A DNA stretch of 64,000 nucleotides from Actinomadura sp. DC4 (GTDB lineage Bacteria > Actinomycetota > Actinomycetes > Streptosporangiales > Streptosporangiaceae), in contig NZ_JAUEQY010000038.1 in NCBI RefSeq assembly GCF_030406325.1, positions 30,444 through 94,443 on the forward strand. The letters run 5' to 3'. The notes below the pieces were generated by a model that did no database searches, was not told the origin of the DNA, and saw only the letters and a list, made by a program, of their open reading frames with translations. This document shows, piece by piece, positions 41,313-53,400 of the stretch (position 1 is its first letter; each line of letters begins with the position of its first letter). Position numbers and translations under genes: made by a program.

Positions 41313-44300
41313 CGGGTCTCCTCCTGCTGCCTGCGCATCGGCCGCAGTACGGGCCTCGCTGCCTGCTGTCGTGTGTCACCGTGTTCCGCGAGCCAGGCGG
41401 CCAGCCCGGCCGGCGTCGGGGCCGCGAAGACCGCCCGGACCGGCAGCTCCGCCCCCAGTTCCTCACGCACCTCGCCGGCCAGCCGCATGGCCAGCAGCGA
41501 GTGGCCGCCGAGGGCGAAGAAGTCGTCGTCCACACCGGCCGTCTTCAGGCCGAGCACCTCGGCGAAGGCCCGGCAGAGGAACTCCTCCTCCGGTGTGGCC
41601 GGTGCCCGGCCGCTCGCGCCGCCGGCCGCGTGGTCGGGGGCGGGGAGGGCCTTGCGGTCGAGCTTGCCGTTGCTCGCCAGTGGCAGTGCGTCCAGGGCGA
41701 CGACGGCCGAGGGGACCATGTGTGCGGGCAGGCGTCCGGCGGCGAACTCCCTGATCGCGGCGGTGTCGGTGTCGGCGGGGGTTACGTAGGCGACGAGGCG
41801 CCTGTCGCCGGGGGTTTCCTCGCGGGCGATGACCGCTGCCTGGGTGACCTGCGGGTGTGCGGCGAGTACGGCCCGGACCTCGCCGGGTTCGACGCGGAAG
41901 CCGCGGATCTTGACCTGCTCGTCGGCTCGGCCTTCGAAGACCAGCCGGCCTTCGGGAGTCCAGTGCGCCAGGTCTCCGGTGCGGTACATCCGCCCGCCGT
42001 ACGGGCAGGCCACGAACCGCTCCGCGGTCAGACCCGGACGACCCACATAACCCCGAGCCAGTTGCGCCCCGGCGATGTAGAGCTCACCGGCCACGCCGAT
42101 CGGGGCCGGCTGTAGGTGGGCGTCGAGCACGTAGAGGCGGGTGTTGCCGACGGGCGTGCCGATCGGCACCACGCCGGACGCGGTCAGCCGTGTGGTGGCG
42201 ACGCCGATGGTGGTCTCGGTCGGGCCGTAGTGGTTGAACACCGCACACTCACCGGCCAGCAGCTCCGCCACCAGCTCTGCTGAGGCGGCCTCACCGCCCA
42301 GGACCAGCGACCGTCGCGGCAGGACACCGCCCAATGCCTCCACGTGCGAGGGAACGGCCTTGAGATAGTCGATCCGCTGCTCCGAGAGATAGGCCCGAAC
42401 GGCCTCGGGATCGGTGACGGTGTCCTCGTCCAGGATGTGCAGCTCACCGCCGGAGGTCAGGCTGGCGAACACGACCGTGTTGCCCAGGTCCGTCACCTGC
42501 GCCTGCAGCACGGCATACCGGCCGGGGCCGTCGAAACCGACCCGCCCCGGCACCGTCGCCACGTAGTTCGCCAGGTTGCCGTGGGTGACCGCGACTCCCT
42601 TCGGACGGCCCGTCGACCCCGACGTGTAGATCACATAGGCAACCTGACCTGCGGCGATCGACACCGGAGGGGCTTCGGCGGGCGGAAGCGATTCCAGGTG
42701 CCCGGGGGTCAGGGTGAGGGCCGCGCGGCTGTCGGCCAGTGCGTAGGAGGTGCGCTCGTCCGGCTGGTCCGGGTCGATCGGCACGTACGCCGCGCCGGCC
42801 TTCCAGACGCCGATGATGGCCGTGATCATCTCCAGGCCGCGGGGCAGGCGGAGCGCGACGACCGACTCCGTGCCCACGCCCTGGTCTCGCAGCCGGTGCG
42901 CCAGGCGGTTCGCCCGCGCGTCCAGGCCGGCGTAGGAGAGTTCGGTGCCGCCGGCCACGAGCGCCACGGCGTCCGGTGTCCGCGCCGCCTGCGCCGTGAA
43001 CATCTCGAGCACCGAGATCGGCGGCAGGTCGACGCGGGTGTCGTTCCAGTCTCCTACGATCCGGTCCCGCCCGGCCCGGTCGAGGACCTCGACCGCGGAC
43101 AGCCGCGCGTCCGGGTCGTCCGCGAGCGCGGTGACCAGTCCGCCGACGCAGGTGCGCAGGAGGCGGCAGACCTCCTCCGGCTCCACCGTCGCCGCGTCCA
43201 CGGCCAGCTCGAACCCGGTGCCCCGGTCGTCCACCGAGACGGCCAGGGGATAGTTCGTGCTGCCCTGGGTCGGGGTGAACACGGTCCGCACCCCCGTGCT
43301 CCCGGGCTGCTCGGGCGCCGCGTTCCCGCGGCGGCGGTGCCGGTAGTTGAACAGTGCGGTGAACAGCGGGCCGCCACCGGGGATCTCGGCGGCCTGCTGG
43401 GCCAGGGAGAGCGGCGCGTGTTCGTGGACGAGCAGTTCGGCGAGCTGTCCGCGCATCTCCTCCAGCGCCTCGGCCACGGCGTACGAGCCGGTCCTTACCC
43501 GTACGGGCAGCGTGTTGATGAACAGGCCGGGGACGCGGTCGGCGCCGGCGCCGGCGTTCATCCGGCCGAACAGGACGGTCCCGAAGACGACGTCGTCCCG
43601 GCCGCTGACCGTGGCCAGCACGCGCGCCCAGGCCAGGTGGAAGAGCGTCGCCGGGCTGACGCCGAGGTCGCGTGCGACGTCCCGTATCCGGTCGTTGGTC
43701 TCGTCGTCGACGGTCAGGTGCGCGCGTCGCACGCCCGCGCCGTCGCCGTGCACGTCCATCAGGCCGTACGGGGCGGTGGTCTCGTCGATGCCGCGGAGCA
43801 GGTCGGTGAAGTAGCGGTGGTGGTCCTCGCGGGAGACGCCGAGGCGGGCCTGGGCGACGAAGTCGCGGAACGGCAGCGGCGCGGGCAGCGACGCCTCGCG
43901 GCCGGACAGCATCGCGGCCAGCTCACCGAGCAGCACGGCGTGGGTCGTGTTGTCCTGGGCCAGGTGGTGGATGCGCATCATGGCCAGCCACCGGCCGTCC
44001 TCCTTCTCGGCGGCGGTGTGGACGTCGATGAGCGGCGCGCGCCCGAGGTCCATCCGGTTGCGTCCGGCGGCGAGGAGTTGCTCGACCGCGTCGCCGGTTT
44101 CGAGAGTGATCTCGGTGACGGGCAGCGTGGCGTTCCGGGTGACCACCTGGACGGGTTCGGGCAGGCCCTCCCACACGATGGCGGTGCGGTAGATGTCGTG
44201 CCGGTCGATCACGCGTCGCAGGGCGTCCAGGAAGGCGTCCAGCCGTTCCCGCGAGTCGAACCCGACGATCCGCGGCGAGGCGTACACGTCGGTTCCGGTG

Positions 44301-44495
44301 CCGGCGTGCAGGAGGTGGTGGAAGAAGATCCCTTCCTGCAGGGGGGCGAGCGGGTAGACGTCGGCGATATTGGCGGCCCCGCCGTCGACCGCGGCGACCA
44401 GCCGCTCGATCTGCCCGGGTGTCAGGTCGACCAGGGGGAGCATGTCGGGGGTGAGCTCGGTCGCGCCGGCGGGGATGCGGTTCGGCGGTACCTCG
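41309..44495 (-). other. Middle NRPS gene, module 6: dual C/E-A(Asp)-T
   Basis: Dual C/E domain with FFHHLL. Its core reads [11 protein letters not shown], with Asn in place of the His after Asp and loss of the later Asp; the catalytic HH pair is kept. The pocket D-L-T-K-V-G-H-I-G-K is aspartate. The carrier Ser codon is 41498-41500, with the protein end about 60 residues later. Confidence 0.85.
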
Positions 44496-47400
44496 ATCTC
44501 GGCCGGTCCGGCCTCCGCCGCGAGCCCGGCCGGGGTCGGCGTCGCGAACAGCGCCCGTACCGCGATCGACACCCCTCGGCGCCGCAGCGTCTCGACGAGG
44601 CGGACCGCGAGCAGCGAGTGCCCGCCGAGCCCGAAGAAGTCGTCGTCGACGCCGACCGTGTCCAGGCCCAGCACCTCGGCGAAGACCTCGCACAGGACTT
44701 CCTCCTCGATCGTCGCCGGGGCCCGCCCGCTCGTCATCGCGGCGGCATAGTCGGGCGCGGGCAGCGCCTTGCGGTCGAGCTTGCCGTTGCTCGCCAGCGG
44801 CAGCGCGTCCAGGGCGACGAACGCCGAGGGCACCATGTGGGCGGGCAGGCGTCCGCCGGCGAACTCCTTGATCGCGGCGGCGTCGACATCGGCCGGGGTG
44901 ACGTAGGCGACGAGCCGCCTGTCTCCGGGGGTGTCCTCGCGGGCGATGACCGCCGCCTGCGCGACCTGCGGATGTGCGGCGATCACGGCCCGGACCTCGC
45001 CCGGTTCGATCCGGAAGCCGCGGATCTTCACCTGCTCGTCCACTCGACCGGCGAATACCAGTTGTCCATCGGCCGTCCAGCGCGCCAGGTCCCCGGTCCG
45101 ATACATCCGCCCGCCGCCGTACGGGCAGGCCACGAACCGCTCCGCGGTCAACCCCGGACGACCCACATAACCCCGAGCCAACTGCGCTCCTGCGATGTAC
45201 AGCTCACCGGCGACCCCGATCGGGACCGGCTGCAGGCGTTCGTCCAGTACGTACAGGCGGGTGTTGCCCACGGGCGTTCCGATCGGCACCACGCCGGAGG
45301 CGGTCAGCCGCGCGGTGGCGACGCCGATCGTGGCCTCGGTGGGGCCGTAGTGGTTGAAGACCGCACACTCACCGGCCAGCAGCTCCGCCACCAACTCCGG
45401 CGAAGCCGCTTCACCACCCAGAACCAGCGAACGCCCCGGCAGCACACCGCCCAGCGCGGCCACGTGCGAGGGCACCGCCTTGAGATAGTCGATCCGCCGG
45501 TCGGCCAAGTAGTCCCGGACGGCAGCGGGGTCGGTGACGGTGTCCTCGTCCAGGATGTGCAGCTCACCGCCGGAGGTCAGGCTGGCGAACACCACCGTGT
45601 TGCCCAGGTCCGTCACCTGCGCCTGCAACACCGCATACCGGCCAGGACCATCGAAACCCACCCGCCCCGGCACCGACGCCACATAGTTCGCCAGGTTGCC
45701 GTGCGTGACCGCAACGCCCTTCGGACGGCCCGTCGACCCCGACGTATAGATCACATAGGCCACCTGACCTGGAGCGATCGACACCGCAGGCGCCTCGGCA
45801 GGCTGCATGGCCACGAGCGGGTCCTCGACCGTGACCAGGCGGTGACGGCCCGCCGGCAGGTCCTCCATCACCTCTTCCGAGGTCAGCGTCAGCACCGCGC
45901 CGCTGTCGGACTGCACGAACGCCACCCGCTCCGCAGGCTGACCCGGATCGATCGGCACATACGCCGCGCCCGCCTTCCAGACACCGACGATCGCCGTCAC
46001 CATCTCCAGACCCCGCGGCAGGCAGATACCCACCACCGACTCCGCACCGACGCCTTGGGCCCGCAGGAAGTGCGCCAGCCGGTTCGCGCGGGTGTCCAGT
46101 TCGGCGTAGGAGACCTGCACGTCGCCGGCGACCGCCGCCACGGCGTCCGGCGTACGAGCCGCCCGGGCGGCGAACGACTCCGGCAGCAGCGCCGGCGGGG
46201 CCTCCGTCGCGGTGTCGTTCCACTCCACGAGCACCCGGTGCCGTTCGGCCGGGTCGAGGACGTCCACCGCGCTCAGCCGTACGGACGGGTCCTCGACCAG
46301 CAGCGACAGCACTCGTACGAGGGCGTCGGCGAGCCGTTCGACCGTGGCGGCCTCGAACAGGTCCACCGAGCCGGTCACCAGGCCGTTGATGCCGCGCGGC
46401 GCGCCGTCGTCGTCGAACCTCTCGCCCACCAGCACGCTCAGGTCGAACTTGGCGCCGACCCGGCGGAGGGGCAGTGCCTTGGCCCGCAGGCCCGCGAGCC
46501 CTCCGGCCCGGGCGCCCGCGCCCGCCATCGCGGCCGTGTCCTGCATGGTGAGGATGACCTGGAACAACGGCTGACGGCCCAGCGAACGCACCGGAGCCAG
46601 CTCCTCCACCAGCCGCTCGAACGGCACATCCTGATGCGCGTACGCCCGCAACCCCTTCTCCCGCACCCGCCCCAGCAACTCCGCGAACGACGGATCACCC
46701 GACAGATCACTACGAATCACCAGCGTGTTGACGAAACACCCGACCAGATCATCGAGGGCCTCGTCCAGCCGGCCCGCCACACCCGAACCGATCGGGATGT
46801 CGGTGCCCGCGCCGAGTCGCGACAGGAGCACGGCGAGCCCGGCCTGCAAGACCATGAACACCGTCACGCCCTCGGCGCGGGCCACCTCGCGCAGCCTGGC
46901 GTGGATCTCGGGCGGTACGTCCACCTGGACCAGGTGTCCCTGCCGTGTCGCGACCGCCGGGCGCGGCCGGTCGTACGGCAGCGCCAGCTCCTCCGGCGCA
47001 CCCGCCAGCTCCTCACGCCAGTACGCCACCTGACGCGACAGAACACCCTCCGGATCGCCCTCGTCGCCCAGCAGCTCCCGCTGCCACAACGCGTAGTCCG
47101 CGTACTGCACCGGCAACGGCTCCCACACCGGCGCCCGGCCTTCGCGGCGCGCGGCGTAGGCGCTGGTCAGGTCGCGGGCGAGGGGCGCGGAGGACCAGCC
47201 GTCGCTCGCGATGTGGTGTACGACCAGCACCAATACGTGCTCGTCGGGTCCCACGGCGTACAGCCACGCCCGGATCGGTATCTCCGACGACAGGTCGAAG
47301 GCGTGTCCGCCGGCCCGCGCCACCGCGTCGGGCAGCTCCCCGTCGGCGACCTCGGTCACCGGCAGGGCGAAGCCGGTGTCCTCGATGCCGAGGATCCGCT

Positions 47401-50400
47401 GGTACGGCTCGCCGTCGGCGACCGGGAACACGGTGCGCAGCACCTCGTGGCGGCCGATCACGTCCCGCAGGGCGGCGTCCATCGCCGGCCGGTCAAGGTC
47501 GCCGGTCAGCCGCAGTACGACCGGGCTGTTGTAGGTGGCGCTCGGCCCTTCGAGCCGGCCGATGAACCAGAGCCGCCGCTGCGCGTACGACAGCGGCACC
47601 CGCTCGGGGCGTACGACCGGGACCAGTGCGGTGCGCGCCCGGCCGGTGTCGGCGAGCCGGGCGGACAGCCCGGCAACGGTGGGCGCCTCGAACAGCAGCG
47701 GCAGCGGCACCTCGATGTCCAGTACCGCGCGGATCCGGCTCACCAGGCGCATGGCCAGCAGCGAGTGCCCGCCGAGAGCGAAGAAGTCGTCCTCGGCGCC
47801 GACCGCGTCCAGGCCGAGCACGTCGGCGAACGCCTGGCAGAGGATCTCCTCGGCCACGGTGACCGGGCCACGGCCGCTCCCGGCGGCGTACTCCGGTGCG
47901 GGGAGGGCCCTGCGGTCGAGCTTGCCGTTGGTGGCCAGCGGCAGCGCGTCCAGGGTGACGACGGCCGAGGGCACCATGTGGCCGGGCAGCCGCTCCGCCG
48001 CGAACTCCCTGATCGCGGCGGCGTCGACATCTGCGGGGGTGACGTACGCGACGAGGCGCCTGTCGCCGGGGGTGTCCTCGCGAGCGACCACTACGGCCTG
48101 CGCGACCTGCGGGTGTGCGACGAGGACGGCCTGCACCTCACCCGGTTCGACGCGGAACCCGCGGATCTTCACCTGCTCATCCGCCCGGCCCGCGAACACC
48201 AGCTCGCCTTCGGGAGTCCAGCGCGCCAGGTCACCGGTCCGGTACATCCGCCCGCCATAAGGGCAGGCCACGAACCGCTCCGCGGTCAGACCCGGCCGCC
48301 CGACGTACCCCCGGGCCAGCTGGGCCCCGGCGATGTACAACTCCCCCGGTACCCCGACGGGGACCGGCTCCAGACGAGCGTCCAGGACATAGAGCCGTGT
48401 GTTGCCGACCGGCGTTCCGATCGGCACGATGCCGGAGGCGGTCAGCCGTGTGGTGGCGACACCGATCGTCGCCTCGGTCGGACCGTAGTGGTTGAACACC
48501 GCACACTCACCGGCCAGCAGCTCCGCCACCAGCTCCGGCGACGCGGCCTCACCGCCCAATACCAGCGACCGCCGCGGTGACACACCGCCCAGCGCCGCCA
48601 CATGCGAGGGCACCGCCTTGAGATAGTCGATCCGCTGCTCCGACAGATAGGCCCGTACGGCGGCGGGATCGGTCACCGTGTCCTCGTCCAGGATGTGCAG
48701 CTCGCCGCCGGACGTGAGGCCGGCGAACACCACCGTGTTCCCCAGGTCGGTCACCTGCGCCTGCAACACCGCATACCGGCCAGGACCCTCGAAACCCACC
48801 CGCCCCGGCACCGTCGCCACATAGTTCGCCAGGTTCGCTTGGGTGACCGCCACGCCCTTGGGACGGCCCGTCGACCCGGACGTGTAGATGACGTACGCGA
48901 CCTGGTCCGGCGAGGTCGATACCCGCGGCGGCCCGACCGGCCCGTCGGGGTCGGCCGTCAGGTCGTCGGCCGTGAGGGTCAGCGCGGCGCGGCTGTCGGC
49001 CAGGACGTACGCGGTCCGCTCGGCCGGCTGGTCCGGGTCGATCGGCACGTACGCCGCGCCGGCCTTCCAGATCCCCAGAATCGCCGTGATCATCCCTCCG
49101 CCGCGCGGCAGGCGGACGGCCACGACCGACTCCGCGCCCACGCCCTGGTCCCGCAGCCGGTGCGCCAGCCGGTTCGCCCGCGCGTCCAGGTCCGCGTACG
49201 ACGACTCAGCACCGCCCGCCACGAGCGCGACGGCGTCCGGGGTCCGTGCCGCCTGGGCCTCGAAGAGGGCGAGCACCGGCGGCCGGGGCGTGCCGGTGGC
49301 GGTGTCGTTCCACTCCACCAGCAGCCGGTCCCGGTCGGTGCTCTGGAGGATCTCGACCGCGGACAGCCGCCTCCCGGGGTCCTCTTCCAGCGCGGTCACG
49401 ACGTTGCGGAGGCAGGTGTGCAGGAGCCGGCAGAGCGTCGTGCCGTCGACCGCGTCCACCGCGTCGATGGTCAGGCCGAATTCGGTGCTCTGGTCCTCGA
49501 CCGACACCGCGACCGGATAGTTGGTGGCCTCGCGTATCGACAGGGTGCGGATGCCGGCGATGGAGGCCCGGTCGGGGCGCGGCTGCCCGCCGCCGGTCCC
49601 CCCGTGCCGGTAGTTGAAGATCGAGGTGAACAGCGGGCTGCCGCCGGGAACCCCGCTGGCCTGCTGTGCGAGGGCGAGCGGCGCGTGTTCGTGGATCAGC
49701 AGTTCGGCGAGCCGCCCGCGCAGGCCGTCCAGGGCCTCGCGCACGGTGGAGGTGGCGGTCGGCACGCGTACCGGCAGCGTGTTGATGAAGAGCCCGGGCA
49801 CCCGGTCGGCGCCGGCGCCCGCGTTCATCCGGCCGAACAGGACGGTCCCGAAGACGACGTCGTCGCGGCCGCTGACGGTCGCGAGGACCCGTGCCCAGGC
49901 CAGGTGGAAGAGGGTCGCCGGGCTCACGCCGAGCGTGCGTGCGACCTCCCGGACGCGGCGTCCGACGTCGCCGTCGACGGGCAGGTGCGCCCGCCGGACG
50001 TCGCGCCCGTCGCCGTGCACGTCCAGCAGCCCGTACGGCGCGGTGGTCTCCTCGATGTCGCCGAGCAGGTCCGCGAAGTACTCCTCGTGCTCCTCGCGGG
50101 AGACGCCGAGCCGCGCCTGGGCGACGAAGTCGCGGAACGGCAGGGGTTCCGGCAGTGACGCCTCCCGGCCGGACAGGATCGCGCCGAGCTCGCCCAGAAG
50201 CACGTCCTGGGTCGTGTGGTCCTGTACGAGGTGGTGCAGGCGCAGGACGGCGACCCAGCCGCCGTCGCCGGGGTCGGCCGTGACGTGCACGTCCATCAGC
50301 GGCGCGTGGGTGAGATCCATGCCCGGCGCGATCGCCGCGAGCAGCGGTTCCACCGCGTCGGCGCCGCCGGGAGCCACCGTCACCTGGGTCACCGGGAGCG

Positions 50401-53400
50401 CCGCGTGCCGGGCGACGACCTGGACGGGTTCGGGCAGCCCGTCCCAGACGATCGCGGTGCGGTAGATGTCGTGCCGGTCGATCACCCGTTGCAGCGCGCC
50501 CAGGAAGGCGTCCAGCCGCTCCCGCGCGTCGAACCGGAGCACCCTCGGCAGCACGTACGCGTCGGTGCCGCCGCGTGCCATCAGATGGTGGAAGAACAGG
50601 CCCTCCTGGAGCGGCGCGAGCGGGTACACGTCGGCGACGTTCGCGGCGCCGCCTTTCACGGTCGCGACGACGCGCTCCAGGTCGGCCGGGGTCAGGTCGA
50701 CGAGGGGGAGCATGTCCGGGGTGATCTCGGTCGCGTCGGCGGGGATGCGGTTCGGCGGGACGACCACCTCGTCCGGTCCGGACGCACCGGCCAGACCGGC
50801 GGGGGTCGGCGAGTCGAACAGGGCTCGCACCGACACCGAGACGCCGCGTCCGCGCAGCAGCTCCACCAGGCGGACGGCCAGCAGTGAGTGCCCGCCGAGT
50901 TTGAAGAAGTCGTCCTCGACGCCGACGCGTTCCAGGCCCAGGACCTCGGCGAAGGCCCGGCACAGGACCTCTTCCTCCAGCGTCGCCGGGCCACGGCCCG
51001 TACCGGCATGGAACTCGGGTGCGGGCAGCGCCTTGCGGTCGAGCTTGCCGTTGGGGTTCAACGGCAGGGCGTCCAGCGCGACGACGGCGGAGGGGACCAT
51101 GTAGTCGGGCAGGCGTTCGGCCGCCCGCTTGCGCACGGAGGCGGACAGGGCGTCGGCGTCTTCGCCGGGCTCGGCGGGGACGAGGTAGGCGACCAGGCGC
51201 TTCTCCCCCGGGCCGTCCTCGCGGACCACGACCGCGACCTGGGCGACGCTCGGGTCGGACAGCAGGACCGCTTCGACCTCGCCGGGCTCGATACGGAAGC
51301 CCCGGATCTTGACCTGGTCGTCGGTACGGCCCAGGAAGTCCAGCCGTCCGTCCGGAAGCCAGCGCACCAGGTCACCGACGCGGTACATCCGGCCGCCGAA
51401 CGGGCAGGCGACGAACCGCTCGGCCGTCAGGCCGGGACGCCCGAGATAGCCACGCGCCAGGCCCGCGCCGGTCACGTACAGCTCGCCCGCCACGCCGACC
51501 GGCATCGGGCGGAGGGCCTCGTCCAGCACGTAGGCGCGGGTGTTGGCGATCGGCGGGCCGATCGGCACGCCCGTCCCCCGGTCCAGATCCTGGACCGTGA
51601 CCTGCCCGACGGTGGTGAAGGTGGTGTTCTCCGTCGGGCCGTACCCGTTGAGGAGCCGCACCCCTGGCAACCGTTCCAGGACCGCCCGGCAGCGTGGCAC
51701 GGACAGTACGTCGCCGCCGGCCAGGAGGTACCGCAGCCCGCCCAAGGCCTCGACGTCGGCGTCGACCATTTCGTGGAACAGCCCGGCCGTCAGCCACAGG
51801 ACCGTGACACGCTGCCGGGTCAGGAACGCCCTCAGCTCACCTGGGGAGAACCGGCCCGGGGGGACGATCGCCACCGACGCGCCGTTGAGCAGCGGACCCC
51901 ACAGTTCCAGCGTCGCGGCGTCGAAGGAGACCGGCGCCATCTGCGCCACGACATCGTCCGGCCGCCAGCGGACGAAGTCCGGACCGTGCACCAGCCGCTC
52001 CACGGCCCGATGCGGCACCACAACGGCCTTCGGCGTCCCCGTCGAACCCGACGTGTAGTTCACGTACGCCGGATGCGCCGGCCGGGCCCGTACGGGCGGG
52101 TTCTCGCCGGAGAGGCCCTCGATCATGTCGAGGTCGACCCGCGGCGCGTCGGTGGGCAGCTCTGTCCGGCCGGCGGTGAGGACGACGACCGGGGCGGCGT
52201 CTTCGAGCATGAAGGCGACGCGTTCGGCCGGGTGGTCGCCGTCGATCGGCAGGTACGCCGCGCCCGCCTTGAGGACGGCCAGCAGAGCGACCACCAGCTC
52301 CGGCGAGCGCTCCAGCGCGACCCCGACCAGGTCCTCCGGGCCGACCCCACGCTCCACCAGCGCCCACGCCAGCCGGTTGGCCCGGGCGTTCAGCTCCGCG
52401 TACGTGAGCGTCGCGTCCGTGGACGTCACCGCGGTGTGGCCGGGCGTCGCGGCGGCCTGTGCCTGGAACAGTTCCGGCAGGCTCCGGCCGGACGGCTCCA
52501 CCTCGGTGCCGGTCCAGTCCTGGAGCACCTGGCGCCGCTCCGCGGGACTCATCAGGTCCACCGCGCCGAGTCGCGTCTCCGGTGCCGCCGTGAGGGTCGC
52601 GACCACGCGCCCGAACCAGCCCGCGATCCGTACCGCCGAGCCGGCGTCGAACACGTCGGCCGCCACGGTCACCGCGCCGCGCACGCCCGCCGGCGCGCCG
52701 CCCGCGTCGAACGCCTCGCTGAGGGCGATCTCCAGGTCGAATTTGGCGGCCGACGCGGCGGGGCCGGTCGAGCGCGCCCCTTCGGCCCGGACACCGGGCA
52801 GGTCCAGCGTCGCCTGGGCGTGGTTCTGCAGGGTCAGCATGACCTGGAACAGCGGGTGCCGCGCCATCGACCGCGCCGGAGCCAGCTCCTCCACCAGCCG
52901 CTCGAACGGCACGTCCTGATGCGCGTACGCGCCCAGGCTCGTCTCCCGCACCCGGCCCAGCAGCTCGGCGAACGACGGGTCACCCGACAGGTCGCTACGG
53001 ATCACCAGCGTGTTCACGAAGAACCCGACCAGATCGTCCAGGGCCTCGTCCAACCGGCCCGCCACCACGGACCCGATCGGCACGTCCGTGCCTCCGCCGA
53101 GCCGCGACAGCATCATCGCCAGCGCCGCCTGCACCACCATGAACACGGTCACACTCTCAGCACGCGCCACCTCACGCAGCCGCGCATGCACCTGAGCCGG
53201 CAGCTCCAGAGGAACCCGGTATCCCTCATGCGAGGCCACCGCCGGACGCGGCCGATCGAACGGCAACGACAGCTCCTCCGGAACACCGGCCAAAGCAGCA
53301 CGCCAGTACGCCACCTGACGCGACAACACACCCTCGGCATCGAGCAGCCCCCGCTGCCACAGCGCATAATCCGCGTACTGCACCGGCAACGGAACCCACT

